A DNA stretch of 64,000 bases. It comes from Diphasiastrum complanatum. Its lineage: Eukaryota > Streptophyta > Lycopodiopsida > Lycopodiales > Lycopodiaceae. The stretch spans positions 15,155,471-15,219,470 of the forward strand of contig CM055113.1 of the NCBI GenBank assembly GCA_029204225.1, written 5' to 3'. Positions 12,810-25,948 of this stretch are shown here, one piece after another. The notes beneath the pieces were generated by a model. It was not told the DNA's origin, ran no database searches, and saw only the letters and a program-made list of their open reading frames with translations. The first letter of the stretch is position 1, and the number at the start of each line of letters is the position of its first letter. The position numbers were made by a program, and so were the translations under genes.

Positions 12810-15800
12810 TTCTTCTCCCCTTATTCAATTTTTGTCCTTAGAACTTAAAACTGGGAAAGTTCCTCCTTAAGCTTCCTTCCTGTTTCCAGGAATCGTCATC
12901 GTCTGTACATCCCCTCCATTGAACCAGATGCTCAGTAGCTATACGATTCTCAATCGTTTAGTTCTTGTATCCAAGATCTTTTTGGGTTCAAGACGAGATA
13001 CACCCAATGATTCATCCAACATAATCAACTGATCTCCAGATCCAAGATGCTCTCCTTCACGTAGACTCTTTTTGAGACGACTAACGTGAAATACGGGATG
13101 CACTTGCAATCCATCCGGGAGTTTCAATTGGTAAGCTAAGGATCCGATCTTTTTCAAGATCTTAAACGGTCCTCTATATCTAGGGGACAACTTATAATGC
13201 TTGCCGGTATGCATTACACTTGAATCCTTCGGGATTCTCAAATATACCCAATCTCCCACTTGGAAGTCTCTCGGCGATCTTTTCAGATTTGCATAATGTC
13301 TGTCCCTATTCTGGGCACTCTGGACATTTTCACATGCAATCTGTAGCATTTCTTACATTTCGTGTTGGAAATCCGCTACTTTCTGAAACTTGATTGACCG
13401 AGTCTCAACCGCAATGGGTGACCTAGGCTCAAAACCATACATAAGCATAAACAAGCTATAACCGGTAGCCGAATGCTTACTACTATTATAGGCAAACTCG
13501 ATCAATGGAAGGTACTTTTTCCAATCAGATTGCCGTCTGGAAACATATGCCTGAAGCATTTGTTCTAGCGTCTGATTTTTTCTTTCCGTCTGTCCATCCA
13601 TCTCAAGATGATCAGAAGAACCCAAGCTCAGTGTCGTTTAGCAAATACGGCCGACCAAAAGTGACCGGTGAACTTCGGATTGCGATTGCTTACAATATCA
13701 CTTGGTAATTCGTAAAGCCTAAACAGATGCTCTACAAATATTTGAGCTGAATCAAAAGCCTTCGCGGTTGTCTTTATTGCAATCATGTTGTTTATTCGTC
13801 CGTGGGACCCCAACCACAAAATCCATGGAAATACTATCCCATATCTTATCATGGATATCATTTGGATGCAACAAACCGCCTGCCTTATGGCATTCAGCTT
13901 TATTCAATTGGCATTGGTCACACATGACCACATAAGATTCTACAAAGGGCTTGAGTTTTGGCCAATAAAAATCCCTTCGTACTAAATCCAATGTACGATG
14001 TATGTCGGGATGTACTGCGCATGGTGAGTCATGACATTCATAAAGAATTTTATTCTTAACAACATCCACATCAGGCACACAAACCTTCCCTTTCCTGAAC
14101 AAGAGTCCATTACAGATAGACAAGTCATCAGTACCCTTTATATCCTTCCCTCCAGACTGATCACCATGATCATTAGTCCCGCTTGATGAAACTACTAGAA
14201 CCCTATTCCAGATTGGTCCAAAATGTGGGTCTTTCACATAAAGTCCTCTCAGGGAGAGATAAAAGTCCGTACTAATCTCAGTGAAGGAAAGTTCGTTCAC
14301 TTCACCAATTCGACTAAGTGCATCAGCCACCTGATTAGATGAGCCTCTGATATACCGCACTTCAAAGTCAAATTCTTGCATGAAATACTACCCATCTGGC
14401 CTTACGACCTCGCAAATCACTCTGATTACAAAAATACTTTAAAGGTTGATGATCCATATTAACCATGAATTTATTACCGTACATGTAATTCCTCCATGAT
14501 TTCAAAGCATGGATCACAACAAATAGCTCTTTTTCTTGAGTGGTGTACCTGACTTGAGCATCGGTTAGTTTCTTACTCTCAAAGGCAACGAGCTGACCCT
14601 CTTGTAAGAGAACAGCTCCAATAGTCGTATCACTCGCGTCAGTGTTAATGACGAACGACAGATCTGGATCCGCTATCCTCAAAACTGGAGCTAAGGCGAT
14701 TAGGAGTTTGAGTTTGCGAAAACTCTCATCTAATTTCTCATTCCATCTAATAGGAGGACTTGGCCTACCTTTGCAACTTTTCACTCCTTTCAACAAATTG
14801 TTGAGAGGTGCAGCAATCTTCGAGTACTCCTCAGCAAATCTACGGAAAAACACAGTGAAACCTAAGAATGACTTAAGTTCACGCACCGTTTAGGAATTGG
14901 CCATTCCACTACCGTCTTCACCTTTTCCTCGTCAATCTTGATACCAAAGGAGGTGATCTTATGACCTAGGTAAAGAAGTTCCTTCTTGAAGAATTCGCAC
15001 TTTGATTCTTTCGCATAAAGCTTCTCTTGTCTTAAGATACGTAAGACAATACGGAGATGCTTAGCATGCTCTTTGAGTATTCTGCTATAGATCTAAATAT
15101 CGTCCAGAAACACTACTACGAACTTCCTCAAATATGGATGAAACAAATCGTTTATCATTTGATGGAAAGTAGCCGGATTATTTGTCAAACCAAAGGACAA
15201 TACAAGAAACTTGTAGTGACCAAACCTGGTCCTAAAACTGGTCTTAGATACATCTTCCGGATGTATCCTAATCTGATGGTATCTCGTACGTAGATCAATT
15301 TTCGTGAAGTATTTAGCTCCATTCAATCAATCTATGAGATCGTCCATCCTAGGCAATGAATATTTATTTTTAACTGTTAGTTTGTTCAGACCCTTGTAAT
15401 CTACACATAGCCGGAAATTCCCATCTTTCTTACTCTTAAGAAGGACAAGTGCTCTCCATGGAGATTTACTAGGTCTTATGTGTCCCATCCTGAGATACTC
15501 CTCGATCTGCCTAGCCACTTCCTCCTCTTCCTTTTGACTAAACCGATATGGTTGTCTGAAGAGGCTATCAGGTAAAAGATCTATCTTATGATCTACCGAC
15601 CGAGCGGGTGGTAGTCCATAAGGTAGCTGCTTCGAAAAAACTTCACTAAACTCTTGCTTTAAATCTTGCAAAAGCTGTTGTTCCTGATGCGAACTTTCGT
15701 TGTTAAAGCATGAAAACACATTTACATCCCCAACATCACAATTCATACGAGATTTCAAAAGCAAGTGAAAGAGTTCATACTCAGAAATATGAAGTTTCTC

Positions 15801-16100
15801 AATCAATTCAGCCGAGGAAATCATCGGCGATGGAAGTAAATCAGTCTCTCTAGAAATAGAGACAGTATGATCAAACTTATCTTTAAATACCATAGAATGA
15901 TTTTTAAAATCTATCTAAAGGGTCTAATTTGCCAAAAAACCATTCATAGCCCAAAATCACATCAGTCCGGTCCAGATTCATGACATGGAAATCCAATGGC
16001 TCAATATATCCTGCATCCGAAGCTCTAAGTTCAAGACTTTGACATCCCAAATCTCAGTGTTTGACCCTGAGGCAAGACGGACCACATAACGGTGATCACT
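12810..16100 (-). mobile_element. Ty3 chromovirus element G, protease to chromodomain
   Basis: Read right to left: end of protease (15900-16080, DVILGYEWF), reverse transcriptase (about 14890-15780, with [19 protein letters not shown] and VVVFLDDI), RNase H (14380-14850, INTDASDTTIGAVLLQ), H2C2 zinc-binding and integrase core (13353-14380), the integrase C-terminal GPY/F region (12939-13349, LSPRYRGPFKILKKIG) and a chromodomain-like end (about 12860-12960, HLVQWRG then DDSWKQE). The chromodomain is what places it among chromoviruses, a lineage thought to target heterochromatin. Gag and 5' LTR are lost at the junction with element H. It is a fossil with many breaks. Confidence 0.88.
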
Positions 16101-16104
16101 GGCC

Positions 16105-17200
16105 ATGGTGGACACTCAGAGCTTCTGCACAAGTCGAGCAGGCATGGGTGGAGGTCATTTTGCATTTGATATTACAGTACGCAAGATCCTGCAATCAGGA
16201 TGTTGGTGGCCAATGATTCATAAAGACACAGAGGAATACTTTGAAAAGTGCGATGTGTGCCAAAGGGCAAGAAGACCAACAAGATTGAACTATGATCTAC
16301 TGCACCCAGTCTTAGCCCAAGCACTGTTCGAAAGATGGGGATTGGGTTATATTGGTCCAATTCACCCTGCAGCAAGGAGTTCCCAGGCTCAATACATAAT
16401 CGTAGCTACAGACTACCTTACCAAATGGGTCGAAGCCAAGACATTACGAGTAGCTGACACTAGGACCACTGCCAAGTTCCTTTATGAAAATATCATTGTG
16501 CGCTTCGGGTGCCCGGTGGAACTAGTCAGTGATCGCGGAAGCCATTTCATCAACGAGACCATCAAGGTCCTATTGGAGGAATTCTTCGTGATCCACAGAA
16601 CCAGTACGTCTTATTATCCTCGTGGTAATGGGCAAGTAGAATCATCCAATAAGATCCTGTGTAGCGTGCTCATGAAAACATTTGAAGCTAGTAGATCAGA
16701 TTGGGAACACAAGTTGCATGCTGCACTATGGGCATTCAGGACAGAGCACTGATCAAACACCCTTTCAATTGGTATATGGTCAGGATGCTGTGATGCTAGT
16801 AGAGTTTTTAGTTCCTTCATTAAGGATTGCCACCGCGCAACATCTTAATGAGTCCAAATCTCTACAGCTACGCCATGAAGCTCTACATAAACTCTATGAA
16901 ACACACTTACTAGCTGTGCATGCATTGGCAGCTGAAAAGGAAAGACGCAAGGCTTGGCATGATCGCAGATTACAAAAGAAGGATCTTCGTTCAAGAGATC
17001 CAGTCCTGATGTATAAAACCAAGGCGATCAAGGGGAAGTTAAAATTCACGGGCGAAGGTCCTTATAGGATCAAGGAAATTCTTAATCATGGGGCCGTGAA
17101 CTTAGAATAGCTTGATGGGACGCCCTTCGACACACCCATCAATGGTAGCCGGTTGCACAAGTACTGGCCACCATAGTAAGACAGATCCAGATTGGGGGTG
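16105..17200 (+). mobile_element. Ty3 integrase remnant H (Tat/Athila-like)
   Basis: The plus strand encodes the H2C2 zinc-binding domain (YFEKCDVCQRARRPTR), the integrase core (VATDYLTKWVEAK, LVSDRGSHF, YPRGNGQVESSNK) and a C-terminal region to about 17110, followed by a purine tract (AGATTGGGGGTGG) near 17188-17202 that should precede a 3' LTR. There is no chromodomain, which with the sequence style suggests the Tat/Athila side of Ty3. Everything upstream of integrase is absent. It is a fossil with few breaks in the visible part. Confidence 0.85.
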
Positions 17201-18500
17201 GCACATTACAAAAAGCTAATATGCTCAGCCATTATCGCTAGATCTAAGGAGATCAAGCCAAATCAAGCTAAATCCATCAAGATTCATCCAGATCTGGTAG
17301 GATCGGGGAAATCCATCAGAATCCAAGGAGATCAAGATCCTGATAGGGTCAAAAAGGAAGCAGATCATTAGATTGACTGAGGGATCTACTACCAAGAATC
17401 CATCAAAACTTCTAGAGCACTACCAACAGTCAGATCAAGCCTGGATAAAGCTGATTCCCAGTTTACAAAAGTTACAAATCAGAAAATCTCGAGATCTCGT
17501 CAAAAAAACACTCTAAAGGAGCACTTTTTTCATGATTTTTTCAGATCCCCTGGGAGATAGCTCTTGAAAATTGGACAGTCACCAGATCTGACCTAGATGC
17601 ATCCATGAAAATCTCTGTGAGAGTTCCTGATGTAGGAGTCATCATTTTTTAGTGTATGCAAGATTTTCCAGAAGTAAAATTTTCAGAACCCTCGCAGAGC
17701 ATCAAGATCAACTTACCAACTCTCGCAAGGTGTCTAAATGAAATCAGAATAGTGAAATTAGTCTGCCTACATGGTCTGATCTTGAAAATGGTGCTCTATA
17801 GTTTTGTATATCACCTTCTTCCTACCAAGGCTTTTCCAAATATTAGAAAATGGGGGTATGAATAAATGTTTGGAAACTTGCAAAGTTTAAAGTCTACCAA
17901 AGTTTGTTAAACTGTAAGTTTTGCAAAGTTAACTTCATAATGTATAAACTTTGTTTTGGGCTTTTAAAGTTTCAAAGTTAACTTCACACCTTACAAATTC
18001 TACTTTGTGTTGTCAAAGTTGTAGTTGAAATAAAAGAACCCCTAAAAGAATAAAATGTATTCTGGGCCTTCCCTTGATGGTTGCTGGTAAGTGTAGGAAA
18101 TTCACAATGATATAGATCATGGGGCAATGAGAGGTGATCGATGTTGCCCTCTGGTAGTGGCATTCTCCTTTGTTACTTTGGAACTTCATGAGATGATGGT
18201 AAGCACAAAGTTAATTGATGTCCATGTGGATGTGGGAGTGTTATTAGACTCCTTCTAATGAATTTCTAGTTGTCATAAATTGTATGGGATTATCCAAATG
18301 CAGAATCACAAATCACATGGGAATATCCAAATGCAGAATCACGACGTTGGGATTACGGAGTGTCGACAAAAGACTAGCAACGAGAGCTCCAAAACTTATA
18401 TCTACTCGAAGCTCTACCACCAGAAGAAGTCGACCACCTTCCATCATTGATTGTTTTGCAGATTGTTGTCATAAGTTTCTTGGTTAATGTTGTATTTCAA
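17201..18500 (+). repeat. Probable 3' LTR or 3' untranslated region of element H
   Basis: No gene is seen. The block follows the purine tract of H. It contains a stretch (17877-18020) in which AAAGTT/AACTTT recurs many times in loose units of about 60 bp, and a 25-base direct repeat with 33-bp spacing (18285-18309 and 18318-18342, TGGGATATCCAAATGCAG-like). The extent and the identity as an LTR are inferred; no partner LTR is present. Confidence 0.35.
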
Positions 18501-18860
18501 TTTCAGTTTCTATCTGAATGCATCAAACCAGATGGTTATTTTAATTCAGTACATGGTGGTCATTGACACCTCAAACACTATTATTCATGTTCTGATTTTA
18601 ACAATTTTGTTGTTTTAGTTTATTACATGAATGCATTTACTTCTGAATTCTATTTATCATAAATGTATATTATATGTGTTTGAACAGTAGCTCTATTTAG
18701 AGTAATTGTGTCAACAAACCACAAGTAGGTCCGACTTCATTTAGAATGATCCTTGTCTGAAATACAATATTTCTGGACCTTAGTTTAGAATGATCTAAAG
18801 TGTACCACACCATGAAGCTTACTTGCTTCTCCGACTATGCTTCGCCCATATTAGAAACTG
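18501..18860. other. No gene seen
   Basis: AT-rich sequence without a convincing reading frame or repeat. Confidence 0.4.
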
Positions 18861-18864
18861 CTCA

Positions 18865-18940
18865 TGCGTGCTAAACTTGGTTAGCAATAACACAAGCATC
18901 TAGTTCGAACAACTTCCCTTGTCTTTTACCTTTTCCAACC
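18865..18940 (-). mobile_element. Short copia pol scrap (K/C/D family)
   Basis: The minus strand reads KGKRQGKLF...LDACVIANQV, matching the segment between protease and GAG-pre-integrase of elements K (5250-5310) and C (37307-37350). Only about 75 bp is left. Confidence 0.6.
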
Positions 18941-18947
18941 GATGCTC

Positions 18948-19050
18948 TTGCAACATCTATAGATCATCCTTTTTCAATAGGTTTTCGTCCTCATCCTCTT
19001 GTTGACTTTCGTCATTGGAACTACCTATCATAGTTGTTAGGACAAACATC
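18948..19050 (-). repeat. Copy 1 of a repeated coding-like module
   Basis: About 95 bp here match about 21000-21095 in the same orientation ('atagatcatcctttttcaat' against 'gtagatcatccttgttcaat'). On the minus strand both translate to an acidic, Gln/Glu/Asp-rich peptide (SQQEDE, then NLL, KDDL). The family is not recognised. Confidence 0.55.
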
Positions 19051-19562
19051 TTGCTTTTGTTGGACCCTTTATGTGCCTCCCTACAGATGTGGATCTAGAG
19101 GAAAAATAAGAGGTTTATGGATCTCCAACCGAGTGAGTATTGCATGTATTATCGGGTATCAATCCAATGGGGAGATATTCATCTTATTGCCATCTTCTTT
19201 TTCTTCTTTTCTATTTTTCATGATGGATCTTTCTTTGGTTTGGTTCTCTTTGGTTATCTAGGTATCTTTGGCATAGATCTTCTCCTCAAGAGGTTGTTCT
19301 TCTCAAGGGAGGTGAACAATGTATTGTGATCTACCTAAGGATCTTAAAGACCACTCCATGCTTTGGATCTAACACCTATTTTGGTTATATGTAGATTTTG
19401 TGAATTAATTTTAGAAACTAAATGAAATGAGTGCTTGTGCTAATGATGGTTCTTGATTGTGATAGCATGAATAAATAGTAAGATGATCAAGCATTCATCA
19501 TCCACAAATGAGAATCACATACACACAAAAGAGGAGGTCCTTAGATGAAAAGTGGAGAAGAT
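19051..19562. other. No gene seen
   Basis: T-rich sequence. Two overlapping short open frames here (19034-19329) lack any recognisable feature. Confidence 0.4.
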
Positions 19563-20740
<1,178 letters not shown>

Positions 20741-21095
20741 CTAGCATACTATAGAAGGTGACAAAAGTGTGCTACTCCTTAAAATAAAACATTCCTCGAT
20801 TTGTTTATTGTTAGATAAACCCACTAGGTAGCTATCGCCAAAATTTTTGTCAAATTTGGAAGTAAAGGTTTCTAAAGAGCGAGAAGCATTAAATGCATTT
20901 CGAGACATAGACATGAGTGATGTATTTATGTCCTTCCTATCATACTCTTTTTCATCCTTCATTCTAGTCTCTTGGCACTTCATTTGTCAAATGATTCACA
21001 TTGATGCTTGCAACATTTGTAGATCATCCTTGTTCAATAGGTTTTCATGCTCATCCTCTTGTTGACTCACGTCATTGGAATTCCCTATCAAAGCT
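20741..21095 (-). pseudogene. Unassigned coding-like module, copy 2
   Basis: The minus strand carries an 80-codon open frame (MKCQETRMKDEKEYDRKDIN, then SRNAFNASRSLETFTSKFDK) preceded by the acidic SQQEDEHENLLNKDDLQMLQ stretch that is shared with 18948-19050. It is hydrophilic and charge-rich with no signal peptide or membrane segment. Occurrence in two copies in a transposon-rich region suggests it is transposon-derived. I cannot name the family. Confidence 0.35.
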
Positions 21096-21099
21096 ATTA

Positions 21100-21345
21100 G
21101 CCGGGGGCAAAAGCCTTTGTAAATAATCATTTTTGTAAAATCAATGGCCCGAGTATGGCATCTTCCGTGTATAAGCCCATCTCGACAGTAGTTAGTTATG
21201 TCAGGCCCCAGTTTGGCATTCTGCGTCTAGGGGGCAAGAAAGCAATTTTGCAAATCTCAAGGTTTAAACTTAGACTTATTAAGATAAGCAAAAGTCAAAG
21301 TCAAGTTTCCAGAAAAGAACTTGCATTGCATTTTGATACTTGAAA
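21100..21345. repeat. Dispersed LTR-like repeat R1, copy 1
   Basis: This block ('ggcaaaagcctttgtaaata', then 'ggcccgagtatggcatcttc', then 'ggtttaaact') closely matches 28755-28945, about 85-90% by eye in the same orientation. Both contain 'gtgtataagccca', a phrase also found near 33085 and, as 'gtgtgtaagtcca', in the LTR of F near 48745. It is probably LTR sequence of a Ty3 family. Confidence 0.6.
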
Positions 21346-21458
21346 TGTCTTGTCTCATAAGCAAATGTGGAAAGGAAACGCCACAAGCTTCTATATAAAG
21401 AAGCTCATTGTATGTGCTTTCCATCCTTAACGCAAGAGAGCGAAGTGTTGCTATTTTG

Positions 21459-21673
21459 GTATGGATCTATCAGTGAGTCATTAGGGAACTGGATGATGTG
21501 GTCCAAATAGGCTGCAGAGTTGTCTAGTGAGGTGTCACAATGCACTACTAGTGGTGCATGGGCCTTGGAGGGTATTAGTATACCTGCTGGGCTCTCACTA
21601 GTGTATGCTTGATTTGTGATGAGTAGCTACATATTGCTGGTGTGACTCCTCTTTCCATGACTCTGATTGATCC
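21459..21673 (+). repeat. Chromovirus LTR fragment, inverted partner of 25580-25797
   Basis: These 215 bp match the reverse complement of 25580-25797 at roughly 94% by eye. The partner is part of the LTR that starts TGTCATGCCC at 25948, so this is the body of a second LTR copy of that family in the other orientation, lacking its first ~150 bp. Confidence 0.7.
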
Positions 21674-22735
21674 ATAGCTTGGGGGCTAGATCCGTACGAT
21701 CTAGGTTTGGTTTGGTTGGTTTAACCTCCACCGGTTCCCATGTGTTGTTGCTTTGTATGGTATGCTTAGACTAAAATCCTACTGTGAGGACTTTATACTG
21801 ACTCCCTTGCCAATTTGTTATTGTAGTGGACATTGGAGTTTATATGTTTTGTCATTATATGTAAATAACGACGACATATGCAGCTCAGTGTGCATAACAA
21901 TGAATTCAATCACGCACACGCACAAGGCTGCAAAAAAACTTATACTTTCCTATGTCAAATGCAACGACATACAAGAAACTGGAGATGATAGATGCAAAGG
22001 TGATTTTTGTATTTTTTTTAACTTGAGATATCGATTCAGCACACATTTTAATGTTTCGTATTAGATTGTTGTGACTGGTCTGGTTGTCCAACCACCCTTG
22101 TTAGCTCCTTTCAACAACAAATCGCTCATCAATTTGCTGAGAATTGCTTCCATTATGAGCACTTTTTTTTTTTTCCATCGACTGCCTCATAGCTTTTTGG
22201 TTGTAATAAAATTTTGACTTTGATTTTACAGATTGGCTTTGTACTGCACTAAATCAAAGTGCTTTGCTTTAGCGATCACCCTAGATCCCCATCATGTACC
22301 ATGTACGGTGTCCTTACCATTGCTCAATTTTGATGTTATTGTCGATGGATTCGCTCCTCCAAAAGCTATGATCGTGCAGCCTAATGGCTCTAATACCATG
22401 TTAACATACTATGCGAAAATTTGGATCTAAACATTGTTGTGTATCAAATGGGTAATATTTCGCGGAAATGAGAACTATAAAAAATATTCCTAGAATCGCG
22501 TTAAGTAATTGCACTTTTTGGCACATTTTGAAAAAGAATGTCCTACAGTAGCATAGCCATTACTAAAAGTACATAAAAAACACATCATTTTTTTTTACAA
22601 ATTTGTAACAAAATTTTAGAATATGTAAAAAATTGAAATATTCAACAATTTTCCTAAAAGTTACAATACACAAAAATTAGAAAGGGCCCAAGTAATATAA
22701 TTTATTCAAATTTTTGTAGATTGTAATACAAAATT
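21674..22735. other. AT-rich stretch, no gene seen
   Basis: The open frame at 21753-22064 has no recognisable feature. From 22440 to 22735 the sequence is about four-fifths A+T and carries T runs (22162-22173, 22588-22595), giving no support for coding. Confidence 0.4.
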
Positions 22736-22736
22736 T

Positions 22737-23671
22737 AGATTCTTTTGGATCTAGTATCAAAACTTATATCCTCATCGATGTCCACGCCTCCAGATTCAGC
22801 ATCCTCATTAGAAGGTGAAAAAGTGTAAGATCCATCCTCCTCATTACTGTCAATCAAAACATTATCTTTGATGAATGATTTTCTGCATTGTTTTTTAGTG
22901 TCCACCTGAATTCGTTAGTTCAAAATCATAAACAATAATGTCAACTTCCTCAAGGACAAGGTCACTTAAGCGGGGCCAATTTTTGATTGCGGCGCGATTC
23001 TTTTTACCATTTGAGTTGCCAATCATTTTAGGAACATACTTTTCTGTGTATGCATCATGATGCTTTGTTCGATACCAATGTACTTTAGTAGATACAATCT
23101 CTCCATTCTCGGACTTTGACAAATCAACAACCTTGCATAACCAAAAGGGATGGCCAAGAGGATCATCATCTGCACGTATGGCAGCCATTGTACCCACCTT
23201 GATTTCTTGCACATTTCCCTTCCAAAAGCTAGCAAGTTCTTCTTGTCTTTGACGAGATTTGTGAGTTCCCAAATACATCTCTCTGGAAGGAACATAGATT
23301 TTTTGTTGAATATCCTCAGGAATAGTAAAAACCTCATTAGTCATTGCATTACTCTTTGAGAGCCAAGAAAATGGCATCTCTAAAGTAGTACGATCAGCTG
23401 TTACATCCATGAGTATGGACTGCTGGTCTTCAAAGAATTCTTCCCACCAACTTGAATCAACATTTTTGGCATATAACTTGGCTTGTTCAATGAGAAGCCT
23501 TTTTTCTTGCAAACATTTCCTCCAGTGAACATCCAAATTTTGGTTGCGACATTGCTCGACTACATAATGCACCTCCAAATGATTTGGCAAAGCTCGAACA
23601 ATACTACGTTCTTGAATAAATAAAAGAAATAACAACCTAGTCTTTGGAAGCCAACAAGAAGAGCTAGACAA
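22737..23671 (-). CDS. Unassigned protein with a C-terminal FWLCKV/VHWY module
   Basis: An open frame of 258 codons (22895-23671) that does not resemble gag, protease, RT, integrase or RNase H. The N-terminal half is helical-looking and Trp/Glu-rich (VDSSWWEEFFEDQQSI). The C-terminal half (residues ~160-235) carries TMAAIRADDDPLGHPFWLCK, then VHWYRTKHHDAYTEKYVP and ends acidic; this strand-rich small-domain pattern recalls BAH/Tudor-like modules appended to some transposase-family and chromatin proteins, which is inference only. Directly after the stop another frame continues for about 50 acidic, Ser-rich codons to ~22737, so the original C-terminus probably lay there and one frame change has occurred. 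The N-terminus (MSSSSCWLPKTRLLFLLFIQ) may include intron sequence. It may be a host gene fragment or part of a DNA transposon. Confidence 0.5.
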
Positions 23672-23859
23672 ATGTTACCAAACAACAATGTTTTGCCATC
23701 TGTTTTTACAATGAGAAATTGTGATGCCACATATTTGCTAAATAATGAATATCTACTCAAATATGGCAACTTGTACTCAAAGATGAAGATATGTGCTGGA
23801 CAATAAGGCACACACAAAAAGTAAAGAATTTAATTGGAAAACTAACCGGTGTGTACCTT

Positions 23860-25150
23860 GTCATGATGTAGGTCAAGTGGTTTTTGGCAGATTTACTACC
23901 GAAAGTTGATCGATACTACAGACAAGGAGATATGACTTCCTTATCAACAGTCATAGCAAGCGCTGAGAACTATGAGACTTCCAAGTTAGCATGCAAAAGA
24001 TGTTCTACTAGACAAACTCAAAAGTCCAAGCATGACTCCAACGTTAGTGAAGACGAATCTAGATTTGAATCCAGTTCAAGTTCTTCCAGTTTTGAATCTG
24101 ATTCTAGTGATTCATCAGACACAGAAACTGATGATCCAGATCAAAGAAAGATAATAAGATAGCAAAACCACTGAGGACAAGTCTGAGACATCTAAAGTTG
24201 AAAAGCTTTGGAGAAGTAATATGGTTGATCTTAATAAGAAGTTCAATGATTCGAAAGTTCAAATTTCAGAAGTTATAGATAAGAGACCAAAGGCTTCTTC
24301 TTAAAACTTAGGAATATGGTGTACAAAGTGTGGTACATCTGGACACTCTAAAGAAGACTGTAAATCTATGAACATAAAGTATGTTGAAGATCCTTCTCAG
24401 AAAGTGCGACTACCAATTATGTTTAAGGTACCACAACACCAACCCAATAGGGCAAACCAAAGTTTGCATTGAAAAGACACAATCCACCAGAATTTGTTGG
24501 TCCTGTAATCAAGTCTATCAGCTCGACAAAACCCTTTTCAAGAAATTGCTATGATTGTGGTGAACCAAAACATTTTTTGCCTGAATGTCTGCAGCCACAA
24601 AAGTTGATGGGATATATACCTTTATGATCGAATTACAAAGGTCCTGGCCACAAGTATTTAAACTGTCCACAACCGTAGAATCCACATCCAAAGTATCAGT
24701 GTCTTGCTACACATGCTGTTGTTGCTGATTCAAAAGTAAAATCTTCGACAGACGTTGTTGTGCAAAATATTGATGTCATTGAAGCCAAACAAAAAAAGAC
24801 AGTTGACCAATCTTGGCCAAGCAATGTCGAGAATTGTTTGAAGTGACAACGAGAAGCAAAAGCTCTCAAAAATCTGACACAAAAGTATCTTCAAAGAAGC
24901 AGAGAAATTCCTCGATGACTATAACGAAGGAAGATCTTAAAGTTGATCTTGATTACAATATGAAGAAACAAATTGTTTCTAGCCACAAAGCTATGATAGC
25001 TTTAGAGCTCAAGACAGAAGAGAAACAAGGGAGCTGCGTGGTCATGAACAAAAAAGCTTTGAGGACCGAAGACACGAAGACGATAGTCAAACTAACACGA
25101 ACACAAACAAACACGAACGTGAACACGAACATGAAAATAAAAGGTTCATG
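23860..25150 (+). mobile_element. Ty3-like gag remnant
   Basis: The plus strand begins with an end-of-capsid-like stretch (23884 on: VDRYYRQGDMTSLSTVIASA), continues into a long Ser/Asp/Glu-rich linker (FESSSSSSSFESDSSDSSDT) and then zinc-knuckle-like units near 24320-24370 (CTKCGTSGHSKEDC) and 24550-24600 (CYDCGEPKHFLPEC). A basic, Lys-rich region follows to 25150. No protease or pol is attached. It is a fossil with several breaks. Confidence 0.55.
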
Positions 25151-25374
25151 AACCCAAGGTGACCTAATGACAAAGCCAAAGACACAAGAAGACACGTGGA
25201 CCCAAGCGACGATGGATCTCCATGTGTGAAAGGACAGATGAGATCGCAAAGTACCAAGAGGACGTCATCCTCTAGAGACTGACAAGATACCATTAGGACA
25301 TGCCTAATCAGCCATTCTTGTAATCTCCTGATCTGCTAATCGTGTCTTTCTATCTACATACAAGTAGATCCTGA

Positions 25375-25948
25375 TTATTAATTATGCAGTCGTAGCAGAT
25401 TGGCATATAACAATGTAAGTTGAGCATTGTGTAGCCAGCAAGACTGATGTTCAAGAAGTCCGCTAGTGAGCACGACAAATTTTTGATTCGCCAAAGACAG
25501 AGCTTCTTTCTCATCGACGCACTGTGTGGTCTGTAACAACAGCGCTTGAGAAATTGAAAAGAGTAAATAGGAAAGAGGAATCAATCAGAGTCATGGAAAG
25601 AGGAGTCACACCAGCAGCACGTAGCTACTCATCACAAATCAAGCATACACTAGTGAGAGCCCAGCAGGTATACTTATACCCTCCAAGGCCCATGCACCAC
25701 TAGTAGTGCATTGTGACACCTCACTGGACACCTCTGCAGCCTATCTGGGCCACATCATCCAGTTCCCTAATGACTCACTGATAGACCCATACCAATTTCA
25801 CCACCATGTGTTTAGGCCTACAACCATTAATTATGACCATGTACACATAAGGGCCCCAATTCCCTTATAGTCACACTTAGCTTATGGGTTGTTGGTCTAT
25901 TGGTCCCTAGCGTGGACATGCTACACGAGACCAGTCATGGGCATGACA
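25375..25948 (-). repeat. Solo LTR of a Ty3 chromovirus family
   Basis: On the minus strand it starts TGTCATGCCCATGACTGG at 25948. The first ~145 bp match the LTR of element G (12668-12809) at roughly 90% or better, and the next ~215 bp match 21459-21673 inverted. A TATA-like GGGTATAAGTATACC lies near 25668-25682. No internal retroelement domain with matching orientation flanks it. The left end, near 25375, is uncertain and no target duplication was confirmed. Confidence 0.65.

Noticed and set aside
24290-24700. Host CCHC zinc-knuckle (RNA-binding) gene
   Set aside because: The preceding capsid-end-like sequence and the broken, repeat-rich context fit a Ty3 gag remnant better.
21459-25797. 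Inverted repeats as terminal repeats of a DNA transposon
   Set aside because: The right arm is part of an LTR starting TGTCATGCCC that matches the chromovirus G LTR, so two LTR copies explain the pattern better. No transposase was recognised between them.
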